Shown here in pieces: positions 28,468 through 40,675 of a stretch of DNA of 64,000 bases (position 1 is the first letter of the stretch; each line of letters opens with the position of its first letter). This DNA is from Diphasiastrum complanatum. Lineage: Eukaryota; Streptophyta; Lycopodiopsida; Lycopodiales; Lycopodiaceae. The notes under the pieces were generated by a model. The model saw only the letters and a program-made list of their open reading frames with translations, was not told the origin of the DNA and searched no databases. The stretch spans positions 33,997,177-34,061,176 of the forward strand of contig CM055110.1 in NCBI GenBank assembly GCA_029204225.1. Direction: 5' to 3'. The position numbers and the translations under genes were made by a program.

Positions 28468-28560
28468 TAACGGGCCTGAAGGGCCGTTACGGGATATCGT
28501 GACGTCCAAGGGCGAGCCCAGGCGTCACAATATCCTGTAATGGGCCCTTCGGGCCCGTTA
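28468..28560. repeat. GC-rich hairpin with 37-38 bp arms
   Basis: TAACGGGCC.GAAGGGCC...GGATAT.GTGACG at 28468-28504 is the inverse of 28523-28560 with five or so mismatches and one indel, around an 18-base loop. It contrasts with the AT-rich surroundings and directly abuts the element beginning at 28562. Confidence 0.8.
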
Positions 28561-28561
28561 C

Positions 28562-29329
28562 CTGACGTTATGGTCAGGTTTCTGCCTTTCATGGCACTTC
28601 AATGTGGGGGACTACTTGTGGCACACCGAGCTGCAATGCAGTGCATGTGTGCATGTAGATTCGTCTGTAGTTTTGTGTCTTTCTGGGCATCTCCATATCT
28701 GCGCATCTGCTCTTCTTGGCTTCTCCTGGTGATGGAATTAGCTCCTGATCTTCTTGAGATCGCTGCATCGCTACTGTACACAGGGGACATAGAATCCACC
28801 TCAATTTCAATCCCTCCAAAAAAATTTAAGGCCTGGAGCGTCAATGGTTTTCCTACTTCAACATTCCCATGTTCTTTTGTCTGATCATTCGCGATCTTTA
28901 CATCAGAGAATATAGTAAAGTCTACTTTCTTCATTGAATAACTCTTAACTCTGCCAAAACAATATTGTAGCATTCAGATTTTTAAAATTATTACATAATT
29001 CACGCAACTGTAGGAGTCAAGAAGAAGATGTAGTGCCGATTCTGGAGACAATCTAAATGATCTAGAAGATAATTCGTAGTAAAACACAACATCTAGACAC
29101 TGTAGTATTAGAATTGTTTTTTTTTTCCTTGCGTCTGCGCATCTCTCGCCATCATCATCGTCCTGGGCGCGAGCGCTGTTAATTTTTGCGAGCAGCTTGG
29201 ACATGTTACGAGAAAGTTTATGAAGGGTGCAGCCTTCAAAACTTTCACTACTAATTTAGGAAGCACATTATGGCATATTACGATGCCTGTTTTTACAAAG
29301 GAATGGGCAGAACCTGACCATAACGTCAG
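28562..29329. mobile_element. MITE-like element with 19-bp perfect terminal inverted repeats
   Basis: CTGACGTTATGGTCAGGTT at 28562-28580 is exactly reversed and complemented at 29311-29329. The 768-bp interior has no recognisable transposase. The TIR itself is nearly palindromic (CCTGAC/GTCAGG). No clear target duplication was found. Confidence 0.62.
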
Positions 29330-32300
29330 ATATTTTAAGGCAAGGTAAATGTCATTTGAACGTTGTTTATGCATGGAGTATAGTCTGTATAGTAATATAC
29401 TCAATAATGGTACTGCTTGTCATAATCTGAGTGACAAAATTGGTAATTGAGTGACTGTCATTTAGGAATGGTGTCATCAATGAGCTTACCATACTAACAA
29501 AAAAAGAAAGTGTTTGCAGCTGCCCAGTCAATGTCATCAGTGATTGTAGTACAACATGCAATGAGAATCAGAAGGTCCTTTACTGTCTCTGAAATCAATA
29601 AGCATGGAGGTGAGTGTAATGTAAAATGCATTGTTCTTTAGTTAAACGGTTCGATGATGTTAGGAATCAATGCGCTGTAGTAGTAATAAAAAGAGTTCAA
29701 TGCAGTGAACAGCTTGTTGAGGGCACGGGCACCCACAAGAAATTTTTTTTTTTTTTTAATCGTCGTGCTTGCGCTCAGTGTGGCTTATTCGCTATGATGT
29801 CGTATGGTTGTAATGCAAGATGAATGTACAGATGTACAACAAATAGAAAGAAACATGTGCGAATGTGATCAATGTCCTGCAGGATGCTGGTTAGGGTAAT
29901 GTGAAAGTGTTATGGATGTTATGCACTGTGAATTGCCAAGGTAACTATGATGGAACAGCTGGTTTGGTACTGATGTGGCTTGTATCTGCACAAAAACCAA
30001 ATGTTCCTGTGAAGTAATTGCAGCAAACACAAACCACTTTGCCCATTGCCTGTATGGCTGTAATAGAGTGAGAAATTGGAGGGAATTTATGACTGATTGT
30101 TCTAATCTTAGAAGCTCTTTATGAACTGAGGACATAGTGGAAGTAATCCTAAAATCACAGACAAAAATCACAGGAAACGCCCAATCCCTGTGGTACGTGA
30201 TGGTAAGGCTGTAATCGTTGGCTTTTTCAGTCAAAAAACATCATGACAGGTTGGAATGAAACTCAGAAAAAAGGTACAGGACGAACAATAGTTGCCACAG
30301 AGTTTTGATCTGTCATGACTCCTTACTACCTTACACAAACGCGCAAACGCACACAGCTACATCGATCCTTGTCCAAAGTGCACGAGTTTGGCAGGTCTGA
30401 ATTTCTGAAACGCATTCATTAGCTGCCTTGTACCCAAATGTGCATTGAGTAAACCTTAAACCCTAAACCCTAAGCAAAAACTGTGCCAATGCTCCTTATA
30501 GGGAATGCCCCCCATCTTGACTACTCTCAAATTACACATCCAATCTGGGGTTTTCGACCCTCTTTCATTTTGATTGGAATAATCAACAACAATGCTCCCA
30601 CTTTGCCTCTCCATGTTTCTTTTTCATATAAACTCCCATTGTCAACACAATAGCAATAACAGGGCTTTAGTTGCCACTGATGACGAGGGCATGTTTCTAC
30701 CAAGAGCTAGTGGGACTCTCAGTTAAGCCCCAATTGAGCCCCACTAATTGTTAGCCGGTTAGTGTCAACTGACATTCGGGGGCCCTTTACAAGATAACTA
30801 AAGGTTCACACACTATCAATCCTTCCCTCCCCCTAAGTTGCTTGCCTCTTTTCATCATATCTCCAATCCTCTCCCACCATATCTCTCTGAAAGCAAACTC
30901 CACGTTGTCCTCAAATCATTATGTCATGTGCCAATCTTAGCATTTAAACATCTAATCAATTCATTAACATCAAATTATAATGGAAATGTAAGAAATCAAG
31001 AAGATAGATAAGAGTAGCAAAACTTCACCAAATTAGGCAAAGTAAGGTTCAATCATTAATGAATGGAGATCATTCAAAGGATAGGGGCCTGATTCTAGAA
31101 CATGATCATAGCTCTCATGTGATTTTAGGCACATGAACCACTTTCTCCATCAGGAAAGCTCTCAAAAGAGAAGCTCCAAGATCTCTTAAAAACCAAATTT
31201 AAAAAATGAACAATAGCCTCCAAATTTAGCACGACCTCAGCTATTTATAGTGGTCATTTGTGCCTCTACTATAAGTTTGGGGCCTTACAACCATTATTAT
31301 AATTCCGCTATTTACAATTATAGCGAGGTTGTTCGAGCCACTTTATTAATTTTCCTATTGTCTAGTTCTAATCCATGGCTATATTTGGCAATTAGCCTAT
31401 CACCTATCGATCTAGAGCTAGGCCCAATAATGGCCGAATGGTTACTTGAGATATGCCCTTGAGTATGGCAACTACATTTAATAACCTACAATACATCTGA
31501 TTTTTCCTAGTGTGGCTATCAACTAGTCCATGTAGCAAGTTATGGGACAAGTGCTTGACAAATAAGTCTATAGAAGGTCAAGTCTCGGTCTGATTTCTAA
31601 CAAAGTACCTAGTTTGATATGGTGGAGCTCAAATTCTATATGTTACCTTAATTAATTGGGCAAGAGCAAATTTTTTGTCATGCTCTAACCCCATTTGATA
31701 CTCTTGCCATCATTACTTGGGACTTGGTACTAGGTTATGGTTTGGCCTAACATTGCATATTTGTGCACTATGTCGTAAGCGTTGCATTGTGTGTCAATTT
31801 AAATAATAATAATAATATTCATGATAAAATATTTGAAAAGAAATTATTCTAATGCATACAATTGGGCTACAAACTATCTACTCTGTGTGTGTTATGTGTG
31901 TGTGTGTGTGTGTATACAAGGGGGACTAAAGACTATATCTATACAATGGCAACATGATTTTTGAAACTACAATGTTCTCATTCGGGGGTAAGCCAAAGAA
32001 AACTATTTGATACTACGACTTTTTAAAATTTATGAACGTTCTAAACATGGTTTGATGGAGGGGTATGTGGAGGTTAAAAGAGAAATTTGATGCTAGGAAT
32101 TTTGAGAGATCGAAGGAGAAAAGGAAATCTTAAGAGAATATGAACATTCTAAAACTTTGGTTACAACTATAGTCATGTAAGTAGCATAATTGCACTTTCT
32201 AGCTTTCAATACAATAGTTGATGGTGAATTTTGATACTTTTGAGTTGTGTGATTTAGAAAGAAAGGAACATTTTAACAAGGCAATCTTTCAAATCACAAC

Positions 32301-33015
32301 AAACTTTGAGGCTCAAGGTTATTTAATCATTAAATAGTTCAAAAATGAAAGAAGAAAGTCATTGTAATCTAAAATAGTAAAAAAAAGACACGCCAAGATG
32401 GTACACATGAGAGCTATTTGAGTGCTTCTTGACAAAGCTAAGAAGGACGACCTTATACAAATACAAAACACAAATAGGACAACCTCTTTTAAAATGTAGG
32501 ACACTAAAAGCTTAGCTCTTGCTTCCCCACAAAAGCACATGTAAACACTACACCCCAGATGAGATGTGTAGTGATCCCTTCTACTATGTACAAGATAGGC
32601 ATACCCATTCTCGTGAAAGGGGAGGCCCACATAAAGACAATCCAGGTCACACGCTTTATAAAAAGAGACCCTGATTGTCTTTTTGCAAATGTGCCCTAGA
32701 TTATTTTAGTGTCGACTATACTTGTTACAAATATCCAAAGGCTCCATTTCATGAAAGCATCCTAGCTACCAAGGTTAATCAAGAGATTAGGATGCACAAA
32801 GTGGCACCCATATTCACCTAGACATGTGAAAAGAGTGCAATGGCCAAAATCTTGGGACCCATGTAATCACTTGTTTTCCAAAGGTTGTGAGAATAGCCCC
32901 TTTTTTCTCTCTCAAAAGCATGAGAGCATACATATTATGTATTATTGTATTGCAGACCCACAAGAGCAAGGAAAAGGAGCATGGCTGACATCAATAAAAA
33001 AATGCTCTGCTATCC

Positions 33016-33017
<2 letters not shown>
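29330..33017. other. Intergenic, no gene seen; small simple repeats
   Basis: The stretch contains a poly-T tract near 29743-29757, two and a half plant telomere-type units (AAACCTTAAACCCTAAACCC) at 30451-30474, and a short (GT)n at about 31892-31912. No supported coding region was found. Confidence 0.55.

Positions 33018-33096
<79 letters not shown>
33018..33096. repeat. (GA)n microsatellite
   Basis: About 79 bases of perfect GA repeat, i.e. (CT)n on the minus strand, lie just beyond the truncated end of Copia 2. Confidence 0.97.
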
Positions 33097-33100
<4 letters not shown>

Positions 33101-33136
33101 CATACTTTTAAGATAAGTATATCATATGTTTATTTT

Positions 33137-33154
33137 TTGCGCCGTTGTCGGGGA
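33137..33154 (+). promoter_or_regulatory. Ty3-type primer-binding site remnant (Asp tRNA)
   Basis: TTGCGCCGTTGTCGGGGA differs at two positions from the sequence complementary to the 3' end of tRNA-Asp, which primes several plant Ty3 lineages such as Athila. No LTR or gag is visible around it, so only a scrap of that element is inferred. Confidence 0.5.
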
Positions 33155-33284
33155 TTGCTAATCTGTTGGATTTAGATGATTGTTTGTTGAAGATGAATGC
33201 CAATTGTAGGACGCAATTCAAGAGTTGAGCATTCGAAAAAATATTGGAAGCTCCGTGACGACTTCTTCAAAAATCTTCAACAGT

Positions 33285-34580
33285 CTTTCCATTGGACATG
33301 TGAATAATTTTCTTGGCTCCATCATAAGCGACCAAAGAAGTAAAGAACTCCTTGTGACTAGTCATGTGTGAACTAGCTCCACTATCAATCCAGTGGCACC
33401 ATGAATCTTTGTCACCTTCACTTGATATTGGACTTGAAGAACACATCATAAGAGAATCACAAACACCTAAATCCTCATCATTAGTAGTAAAGTTGATTTG
33501 CTTGCTACTTTCATCTCTTTGCTTCTTCAAACATTCATTAGCAAAATGCCCTTTGATATCACAATAGAAGCATTTTAACTTGGATCTATCTTTCTTTTGC
33601 CCAGAAGAAGAAGTCTCACCTTGATCTTGACCTTTAGATTATTTGCTTTTACCTTTGCCCTTGAATTTTCCCTTGATGAACATAGTCGGCTCTCCATCTT
33701 GAGATGTTGTTGTAGATCCACCTCTTGCTTGAAGCCTATATTCCTCATTCATCAAGATCTCATGCAAATCCACCATGCTTGGCAAAGTTTTTTGAATAGC
33801 AAAGTTTTAAACAAGGTTAGCATGATCATCAAGAAGCCATTCAGTATAACTTGAAGTTCTACCTCCCTAATGCTCTCATCAATGCATGCTAGCTCATTAC
33901 TAAATGCTTTAACTCTCAACACAAAAGCATGAGAAATCTCTTTCTTATTTTGCATAGATTAAAATATTTTCCTTCTAAGAGTAAGTACTCTTTATGTAGA
34001 TTTGGATTCATAAAGCTTCTTCAAGGCTTCCCTAGATGAATTGGACTTACCAATTTCCTTGAGAAGCTCATTGGTAACATTCATCTTTATGATGTGTACA
34101 ACTCTTTTAGCTCTCTTGTCATATCTCATTTGATCTTGTTGTGCCAAGGGCCTTTCTTCCACTCCTACAACAATGTCCATCAACTCATTCATCTCAAGGA
34201 GAGACTTCATTCTCACCTTCCAAGTAGAATAGTTGCTTGAGGTAAGCCTATCATTGCTTTCCAACATAAAGCCTCCATTTGTAGCCATGTTGCAATGACC
34301 TGATCCTCTCTTTCAACCTGTTCCAATGCAAAAAGCACTCTCTTGAATGTCAACAAATGAACTCAAGAAGAAATCACAGAGATATGGAACCTCTCAAATC
34401 TCATTCTTGCACCAAACCTAGCAAAATCAACACATAGAATGGAAGATACTTGATCAACCTACAATCTCATGAACTTTTGTACTTTCTAAACTTGAAACAC
34501 ACTCTTAAGAAGTCTAGCAACTCCAAGAGATCCAAACCTATATTGAATAGAGCATCATGTGAGCCTTGGGAATAGAGCTT
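33285..34580 (-). mobile_element. Ty1/Copia fragment 2: leader, gag, zinc knuckle, protease
   Basis: On the minus strand an ATG at 34288 starts MATNGGFMLESNDRLTSSNY, a Copia gag opening. Gag continues through 33955-33752 (ALCIDESIREVELQV-like segment). An intact CX2CX4HX4C knuckle (CFYCDIKGHFANEC) lies at about 33575-33530. Protease WIDSGASSHMTSHKEFF is at about 33395-33345. Similarity stops after MSNGKT near 33290. The leader up to about 34560 matches the leader of Copia 3. Integrase, RT and LTRs are absent. Confidence 0.82.
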
Positions 34581-35279
34581 GCTAGGTCTCATGTGCACAA
34601 TCCACATAAATCCCATCCCCATTTTGTATTGATTTGCTTCCATCCCTTCAATTCTATTGATGATTACTTGGAGCTCTATTTGTGATTTGTGTTTTATGGC
34701 TATATCAACATGAATGCTTTGTGTTTCTCATGATTTCATCACGATTCTTCATTATGTCATTAAATTTAGAGGTTTCTTTGCTTTTGTAGCTTTCTTTGTC
34801 TAGCTTTCTTGAAATTTCAATTTCCAAATTGTTTTGGGTCAAAGTTTTATCTGTTATTATCTATTTTTTGTTTGATTTATTGTTCTACATTTTTAGCCCT
34901 TGATTTTAGCTTTCTAGAGTTATTAGGTTTTTCTAATTTGGCGCTATATTGACCAAGTTATGATCAATTTAGTAAAACTCCTCCAAATTTTAGTTGACTA
35001 CAATTGTGTTGATTTTATTTCAATTGGATTAATATTGAGAAAGTTATGATCATTTTAGTGTGACTGGGTCAGATTTGGCAATTTAAAGAAAAAATTGTAT
35101 TTTGGAGTGGGAGAGAAGCACTCCAAAATTTCATTTTGAAGGTTCACTACAGTACATGAGTTCTATGTGCCAACTTGAACCATCATCACCTCTTATGCAA
35201 CTTTTTGAACATAATAGTAGTATCAATAACTCTTCTAAGATCAACAAAATAGTTAATGTGGCACTTTCTCCATCCACTT
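34581..35279. other. AT-rich intergenic, no gene seen
   Basis: No reading frame with a recognisable domain and no structured repeat. Confidence 0.5.
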
Positions 35280-35764
35280 TGGTTCGTCAGTACTATTGTT
35301 CGCTGGACAATTTAGTTCTACAATGGTTGGAAAACTTTCAATTCTGTTTTTCCATATATTGACATTGTTATTATTTATCGAAGATGGTGGGAAAGTATCT
35401 CAATGGTTCTGCGCTTATCTGGTGGCAATATTGGATGGAATATAAAGCATTGGCATGCTCAAAAAATTGTTGGTTACTATTCCGACAAAATACTATTGAA
35501 GTATTTTCACATGAATCATTTCACAAATGGTATTTTATTCGACATATTTGTACTATTGAAGAATATAATTTGCAGTTCACTAAAATACCTGAATGTGTTC
35601 AATTCCCAATTGAGAAAACAAATGTGATGCACTCAATTGAGATCAGCTATGAAAAGCAACTCATATCAAATGAATTCCAAGAAAGATTAGATCATCAATG
35701 CAAGAAAACCAAGGATCAACAAAGAACAGAGGAGTTAATGAGAAGAATCTCAAGGGTAATATAA
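35280..35764 (+). pseudogene. Ty3-like gag relic
   Basis: The frame leading from WLENFQFCFSIY into YLNGSALIWWQYW resembles the capsid pattern of Ty3-type gag proteins (hydrophobic-G-x-A-x-x-WW). It is followed by LLFRQNTIEVF and TIEEYNLQFTKIPECV, analogous to the later capsid block. One stop lies near 35360. No zinc knuckle or pol follows. The match is by pattern only, so the family assignment is moderate. Confidence 0.5.
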
Positions 35765-37083
35765 TTATCTTGAGTATTGAATTTCAAAAGAGCAATGCAA
35801 AGGCCGACTAAGACAATCTGTTGTCAATGAGGCAAATTACTCAAGGATTATGTTTTCCTTGGAATCAGATTTACAACATCACATTTAAATAAAAGACTTG
35901 TCAACATTGTCCAAGACTTTTAGTGAAATGGGATCAAAAGACAAAGTGAAATTTATGCTGAAATTAGTTATAATGTAAACCTGGTAGAGAATTAAAAGTA
36001 CATGTCAAGTTATGAGATCTAGTTGCTCTACTAAATCTTGTATGGATACCAAATGTTTTTCAATTGGATTCCATATGCAAGTTCCTTAACTTCTATCTCT
36101 TCCTCTAGTTCTTCAACTCTAACCTTTATCGCAGCCATCACATTAGTCATGCCCACTCTTTTGAGGCATCACTACATGGATTGAGTGACCAACATGCAAG
36201 AGAATTTTGTACTAAAGAATGTTTGGCAAGAGGACAAAGGTCCTCAAAAGGAGCACTTCAATTCAGTTTTGATGGCTTTGATGGAAATATTTTTAAGAGA
36301 TGAAAACAATGTCTCTAAATGGGTTAAATGAAGAGAAGCTGAACCTCTCACTAAAAACATCTCTCTTACTCTCAAGGATGATTTGCTTTGATGCTCGTAA
36401 TGTGTTTGATGCTTACTGCCAGTATCACCAGTTAAAATGTGTTTTTGATCATGCAATAACAAAAAGATATGTGATCCTGACGGTTCTCATATCGAACATA
36501 TTTCATTACTGGTTAGAGCAACCGAGTTATTGGCCAGATCAATTTATCGGTATGTGCACCTAATTAAGTTTGTTAGACAAGTATAACTTTGTTGCATCAG
36601 TAAGGCTGACACAGAGAAACTTACGAATGTCTCAGCACAATCTAAATGTGATCCGACAATTTGTCCTCAACAACTGATATCACTCATTCATCTGAACGAT
36701 CGACCACAGATCTAGATTGCATGAGTCCATAAGCAAGCTTCAAAGTATCGACTCACAACAACACAGAGAATATACTTTAGGATCTGTAAGTACAAATATT
36801 CGCCAGTGTAAATGAAATAGTGATTTCAAATATCGTTATCACAGTTAAATTCTGAATCGATTAGTTCAATTATGCAAGCAATTAAATAGCTAATGAGTTT
36901 TAAGACAACTTTATGAATTTACAGCTGAACTCTTACAACAATATCATGGCTAAAAGAGTTGTCTGACCAGAGTAATCAAACACAGGCACATCCAACAGGT
37001 CGAGACTTACCAACTGTTAGAAACAGAAGCACTCAGCAAGCAGATTGTTGAAGCCTCTGTGAGAGCTTCTCATCAATTTCAAT
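35765..37083. other. Intergenic, no gene seen
   Basis: Short frames only; none carries a domain I recognise. Confidence 0.5.
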
Positions 37084-38200
37084 TTATCTTTGAATCCTTC
37101 TTTGTTTGGCCTTGTGATATTGTCCGATAATTCTGTTGCCAAACTCAACTAAGTGTGTCCTTAAGAAGGTTGTAGACAATTGTTGCAATGACATTGTCTT
37201 CTGGGTATGATATACTTCAACAGCTCCGCATTTATTCTGAAAAAGGAGACATATAGGTACAGGCCTGCATAGTTGTAAGCACTTGGGCAATAAAATTGCC
37301 AAGGCCCTTTACCGAATAAGAAACAAATATCTTGTGGTCGTTGTGGGCTCTTCGGTCCTTGAGGCAACATGCTACATTCTCATAATGTACGTGATAGTTG
37401 TCCTCCCAGTCGATTTATATGCTCCAAAGGTCTAGGTAGGATACATCCACGTCCTACAATAGGTTCTCTCTATCGAACCCTACAAAGTCGGGTTCTTCCT
37501 TTGGCTTGTAGAGATCGAATTGGCAATGATACCACCAATAATTGATTTTTCTCTCATAATATTCAAAAAGTTCCATTTTTTTTGTTTTAAATAATCTAAT
37601 GCATACATTAAAGTACATCCTATATATAATTCTACACTGGCAAAAGGAACAATAAAAAATTTTCCTACCAAAATTGCCCAGCAGAGGCACCTCTTCTGCT
37701 CAAGATCGAGCTTATGCGAAAGAATTAAAAAATCTGATTTCTCCTAGGGGGTTTTCCAATCTGACCATGTATAACACATTACGTCTGGCAAAAAAGAATA
37801 ATCCACATGCCATTGCAACTCAGATTTAAATTGCAGCGACAGCCAAATGCGAACTTTATTAACAAAAATTTGGAACTCTCTCACACATACCTTGTCTGTC
37901 TTCTTAGATTTGGTCGAGCGAGATCGCTTGGCCTTTTGGGTATCAGTAGGATCTGCTTCTGCTTCAAGCTCTTTTGCGTATATGGCATCGTTCATCTGAG
38001 TCTACAAGGCTTCGAGCTCCCTCTTCACCCTATCATTCTCAACCACACAGTTCTTGAATTCTTCATGTGCATCCACTCTTGTCCAGTTGAGAATTGTCGT
38101 GTTGTCGAGGTGCACTTGCTTGTTGTAGCGCAGGCATCCCAAAGGGAGCCGGGAACCACGACTTAGCTTCCCAGCCTTCAACTCTTGCCATCCAAACCCA
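37084..38200 (-). pseudogene. Decayed, unrecognised coding-like stretch
   Basis: On the minus strand, pieces from about 38130 down to 37744 read as one charged protein (HEEFKNCVVENDRVKRELEA, one stop, then MNDAIYAKELEAEADPTDTQ and KRSRSTKSKKTDK). This suggests a coiled coil followed by a basic stretch. Further pieces (DLYKPKEEPDFVGFDRENLL; DHKIFVSYSVKGLGNF) follow toward 37084 across many stops. It may be a retroelement gag or a captured gene. I cannot name it. Confidence 0.35.
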
Positions 38201-38219
38201 CTTGACATACAAGCAGCCA

Positions 38220-38714
38220 ACTCGCCAACAACGATCAGACTTAACCAACTTGAAGTTCCGAAAACCAACATTGAGATCCAACCTGGCGCCATGCCAGATC
38301 GGGGGTCCCGATGTGGGTGACTTCCCTCCAAGCAAGCCGCCCGACATACATCAAACTTAACCAACTCGAAGCTTCGTTACGAACGAGTAACATCCATTCC
38401 AAGCAAGCGGTCTGACTTACATCAGACTTAACCAACTGAAAGCTTCATCACGAGCGCTGGAAGCCAACCTAGCGCCACGCCAGACTGGACAGCCATAAAC
38501 AGGTAACATCCACCCAAGCAAGCCATCCAACTCAGCCGACAGGTTAGAGCCCGTTCCCCAAGAGCTTAACCCATTCACGTTCATGCAAGGAACACTCAGA
38601 ACCACAAGCCGCGACAGATATGGAAACAACCAGTTCCTGGACCAAATGGTCCCGACAGCATACCGCTGGCGCCACGGACCGAATGGTCCCGACGGCATAC
38701 CGCTGGCGTCCCGG
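38220..38714. repeat. GC-rich degenerate minisatellites
   Basis: ACTTAACCAACT recurs near 38240, 38356 and 38430. CCAACCT.GCGCCA.GCCAGA recurs near 38278 and 38466, and CCAAGCAAGC with a following CGAC or TGAC recurs near 38331, 38399 and 38512. A separate 38-bp unit containing GGTCCCGAC.GCATACCGCT is tandemly duplicated at about 38639-38676 and 38677-38714. The tract differs in composition from its surroundings and may be an LTR or a retroelement spacer. Confidence 0.65.
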
Positions 38715-39204
38715 GATACGACCCTCAGCTATGTGCCAAGTTAAAAATTTTGAAAGCGGCCTTACAACTGGCGCTTTTACCGAACACTGAAACCCAGAAG
38801 GTAATCAGAGTCAGTTTGAGGAAAATCCCACTTTATTAATAAATCTGAGAAGGTTACATTTCAAGTGTGTGACCGACCCTAGTCTCCGGGGCGCTAGCAT
38901 GCCAAGGCGAGAGCCATGACAACATTCCAACAAGGGAGGCTGAGACTTGGTTGGAGCTCGCCCTGAGTCGCAACCCGCACTCCCCTATAGTATTGGTGTG
39001 ATTCGGCACCCCCCTCATACCAAGCACTCTACCCAAGCTGGTAAAGCACGTTTTTCTCTCTCTAGGATTTTCTCTTTCTAGAAAGTCATTTTCTCTCTCT
39101 AGATTTTATTGATCCCCAGGCTTCCTTTAATCATGCCTAGATCGTGTGAGGTGATTGCACATCGATCTGAGCTCTCTGGACTCCGCTAGAACCGATCAAA
39201 GATT

Positions 39205-39330
39205 TTCAGCCATAGGAACTTAGCGCCGGCTGGATTCTGGTCACAGTGTCGCCAGGATCGGCGCCGGCGCCGTTGGCGTCGAGAGCAGCAGGAGCGCTGC
39301 TGGCGCCGGGGACATAGCTGGCGCCGGAAG
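39205..39330. repeat. GGCGCC-rich segment
   Basis: GGCGCC appears repeatedly (about 39259-39270, 39303 and 39321) in a short GC-rich island with self-complementary character, unlike the AT-rich flanks. The minus-strand reading frame through it (Gly/Ala-rich) has no recognised domain. Confidence 0.55.
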
Positions 39331-39589
39331 TAAAGCTTGTAAAGGTAGCTTTACAACACTTGTCTCTCCTTAAGCTAGCTACTTCGCCCATGTGATAGCA
39401 TGGTTATTTCATTTTACTTATTAATGAACTATCTAATGAGCTATTTAGAGAACTGTCTAATTAATTGTCTGATTATTTAAGACAGTGAAGTACCTGAAGC
39501 TATTTTCCAAGACTTTAATTGTCCATATTATTATATAAGCCAAAGCCTAGCATCTGTTCTTTAAGGCAACTTGTGTTAAGATTACAACC

Positions 39590-40490
39590 TTTTCTTTCAA
39601 AGGCATGTCGAACCTTTCTTACAAGTCTTAAGGCATATTCAAAGCTTTGAGTTGGGCGATATGCAAACCACTATGTGGACATTATATTCATGGGAGACAA
39701 GTTATTCAAAAGTGTTTCACCTTTCGGAACTGGCCATGCCTTTATACAGACCAAAGACTTACGAATTGTGGGGCTATTGAATGGTTTGCTCATTTCAAAC
39801 GACCTCATTAATTTCCAATATTTGAAGGCTGACGACATTTGAATAATCGAAGGGCATTTATGAAGAAGTTTTAAGGTCGAACTGGACAAGAACATTTATG
39901 AAGAATTGTCGTTTTTGAGCGAATACTTCTTATTCGAACCATCTTGAAGAGCGTTCCTGTGAAGCCAGACAACCACCGCAAGTAGAGATAGAGATAGAGA
40001 TAGGGCCAAATCAAGCTACGCATGATTATTCTTTGAGTATTTCAGTACGACTTGGACAAGAAGAAAGCAAAAAGTGCTGCACACCAGCACATTTCAACGT
40101 TCAGACAAAGCAACAAGCTCCGAAGAATAAGATATACTTCTACCAGAAGAAGAGCGAGGACCCAACTCGACAATGAGAAGCTAAAGCGAATAAGTGTTGA
40201 GAACACGCTACGCTGCAGTGCTGCATTGACTTTGGAACTATCAAGGTCGATGCAGACAAATGGCAATAGGCACAGGTCACACTACAAGAATCATTCACTA
40301 AGGAACTCCTTCAACCCCTGTTTCTTTCAAGGGAAGATAATGTTTGAAGAGGAGTTCATTACCTTAAAGAGCTCACACAGGCCAATTGTCCTGGTGTGGA
40401 GGCACACAGAGAATACACAGAGGCGATAAAGAATATTCAAGAGCTGATGGCCTGTCACAACAGACTTACAGAGAAATGCAGTAGAATGTA
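39590..40490 (+). pseudogene. Decayed, unrecognised reading frame
   Basis: Coding character shifts between frames. One stretch reads LRIVGLLNGLLISNDLINFQ and KVELDKNIYEELSFLSEYF at about 39750-39945 with two stops. Another reads DNEKLKRISVENTL at 40160-40205. A third reads ELTQANCPGVEAHREYTEAI at about 40365-40425. Sequence composition suggests a former protein gene or retroelement gag. I do not recognise a family. Confidence 0.35.
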
Positions 40491-40587
40491 GTATAATGAG
40501 TTGTCGATCCCCAAGGAGAGCACATAAAAGTAATATTCTGTCATTATTGATGGAAATTAGGATTTAGCAGTGAAGTACAGTGAAATG

Positions 40588-40675
40588 CTTCTTGGTTTCC
40601 AAGGGAAGGCTCGAACTTGAGACCAAAGAAACTTTGGATGTCAAGCTAACCAATTGAGCCAACTCCCTTAATTGT
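40588..40675 (-). mobile_element. Tiny tRNA-like retroposon (SINE-like), copy 1
   Basis: An 88-bp unit is flanked by a perfect 14-bp target duplication, AGTACAGTGAAATG, at 40574-40587 and 40676-40689. On the minus strand it has an A-box-like TTGGCTCAATTGGTTAGC and a B-box-like GTTCGAGCC, as in tRNA genes read by RNA polymerase III. It ends in CTTGGAAACCAAGAAG, a 5-bp hairpin. A second copy is at 47124-47208. No poly-A tail or LINE-derived tail is seen. Confidence 0.8.
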
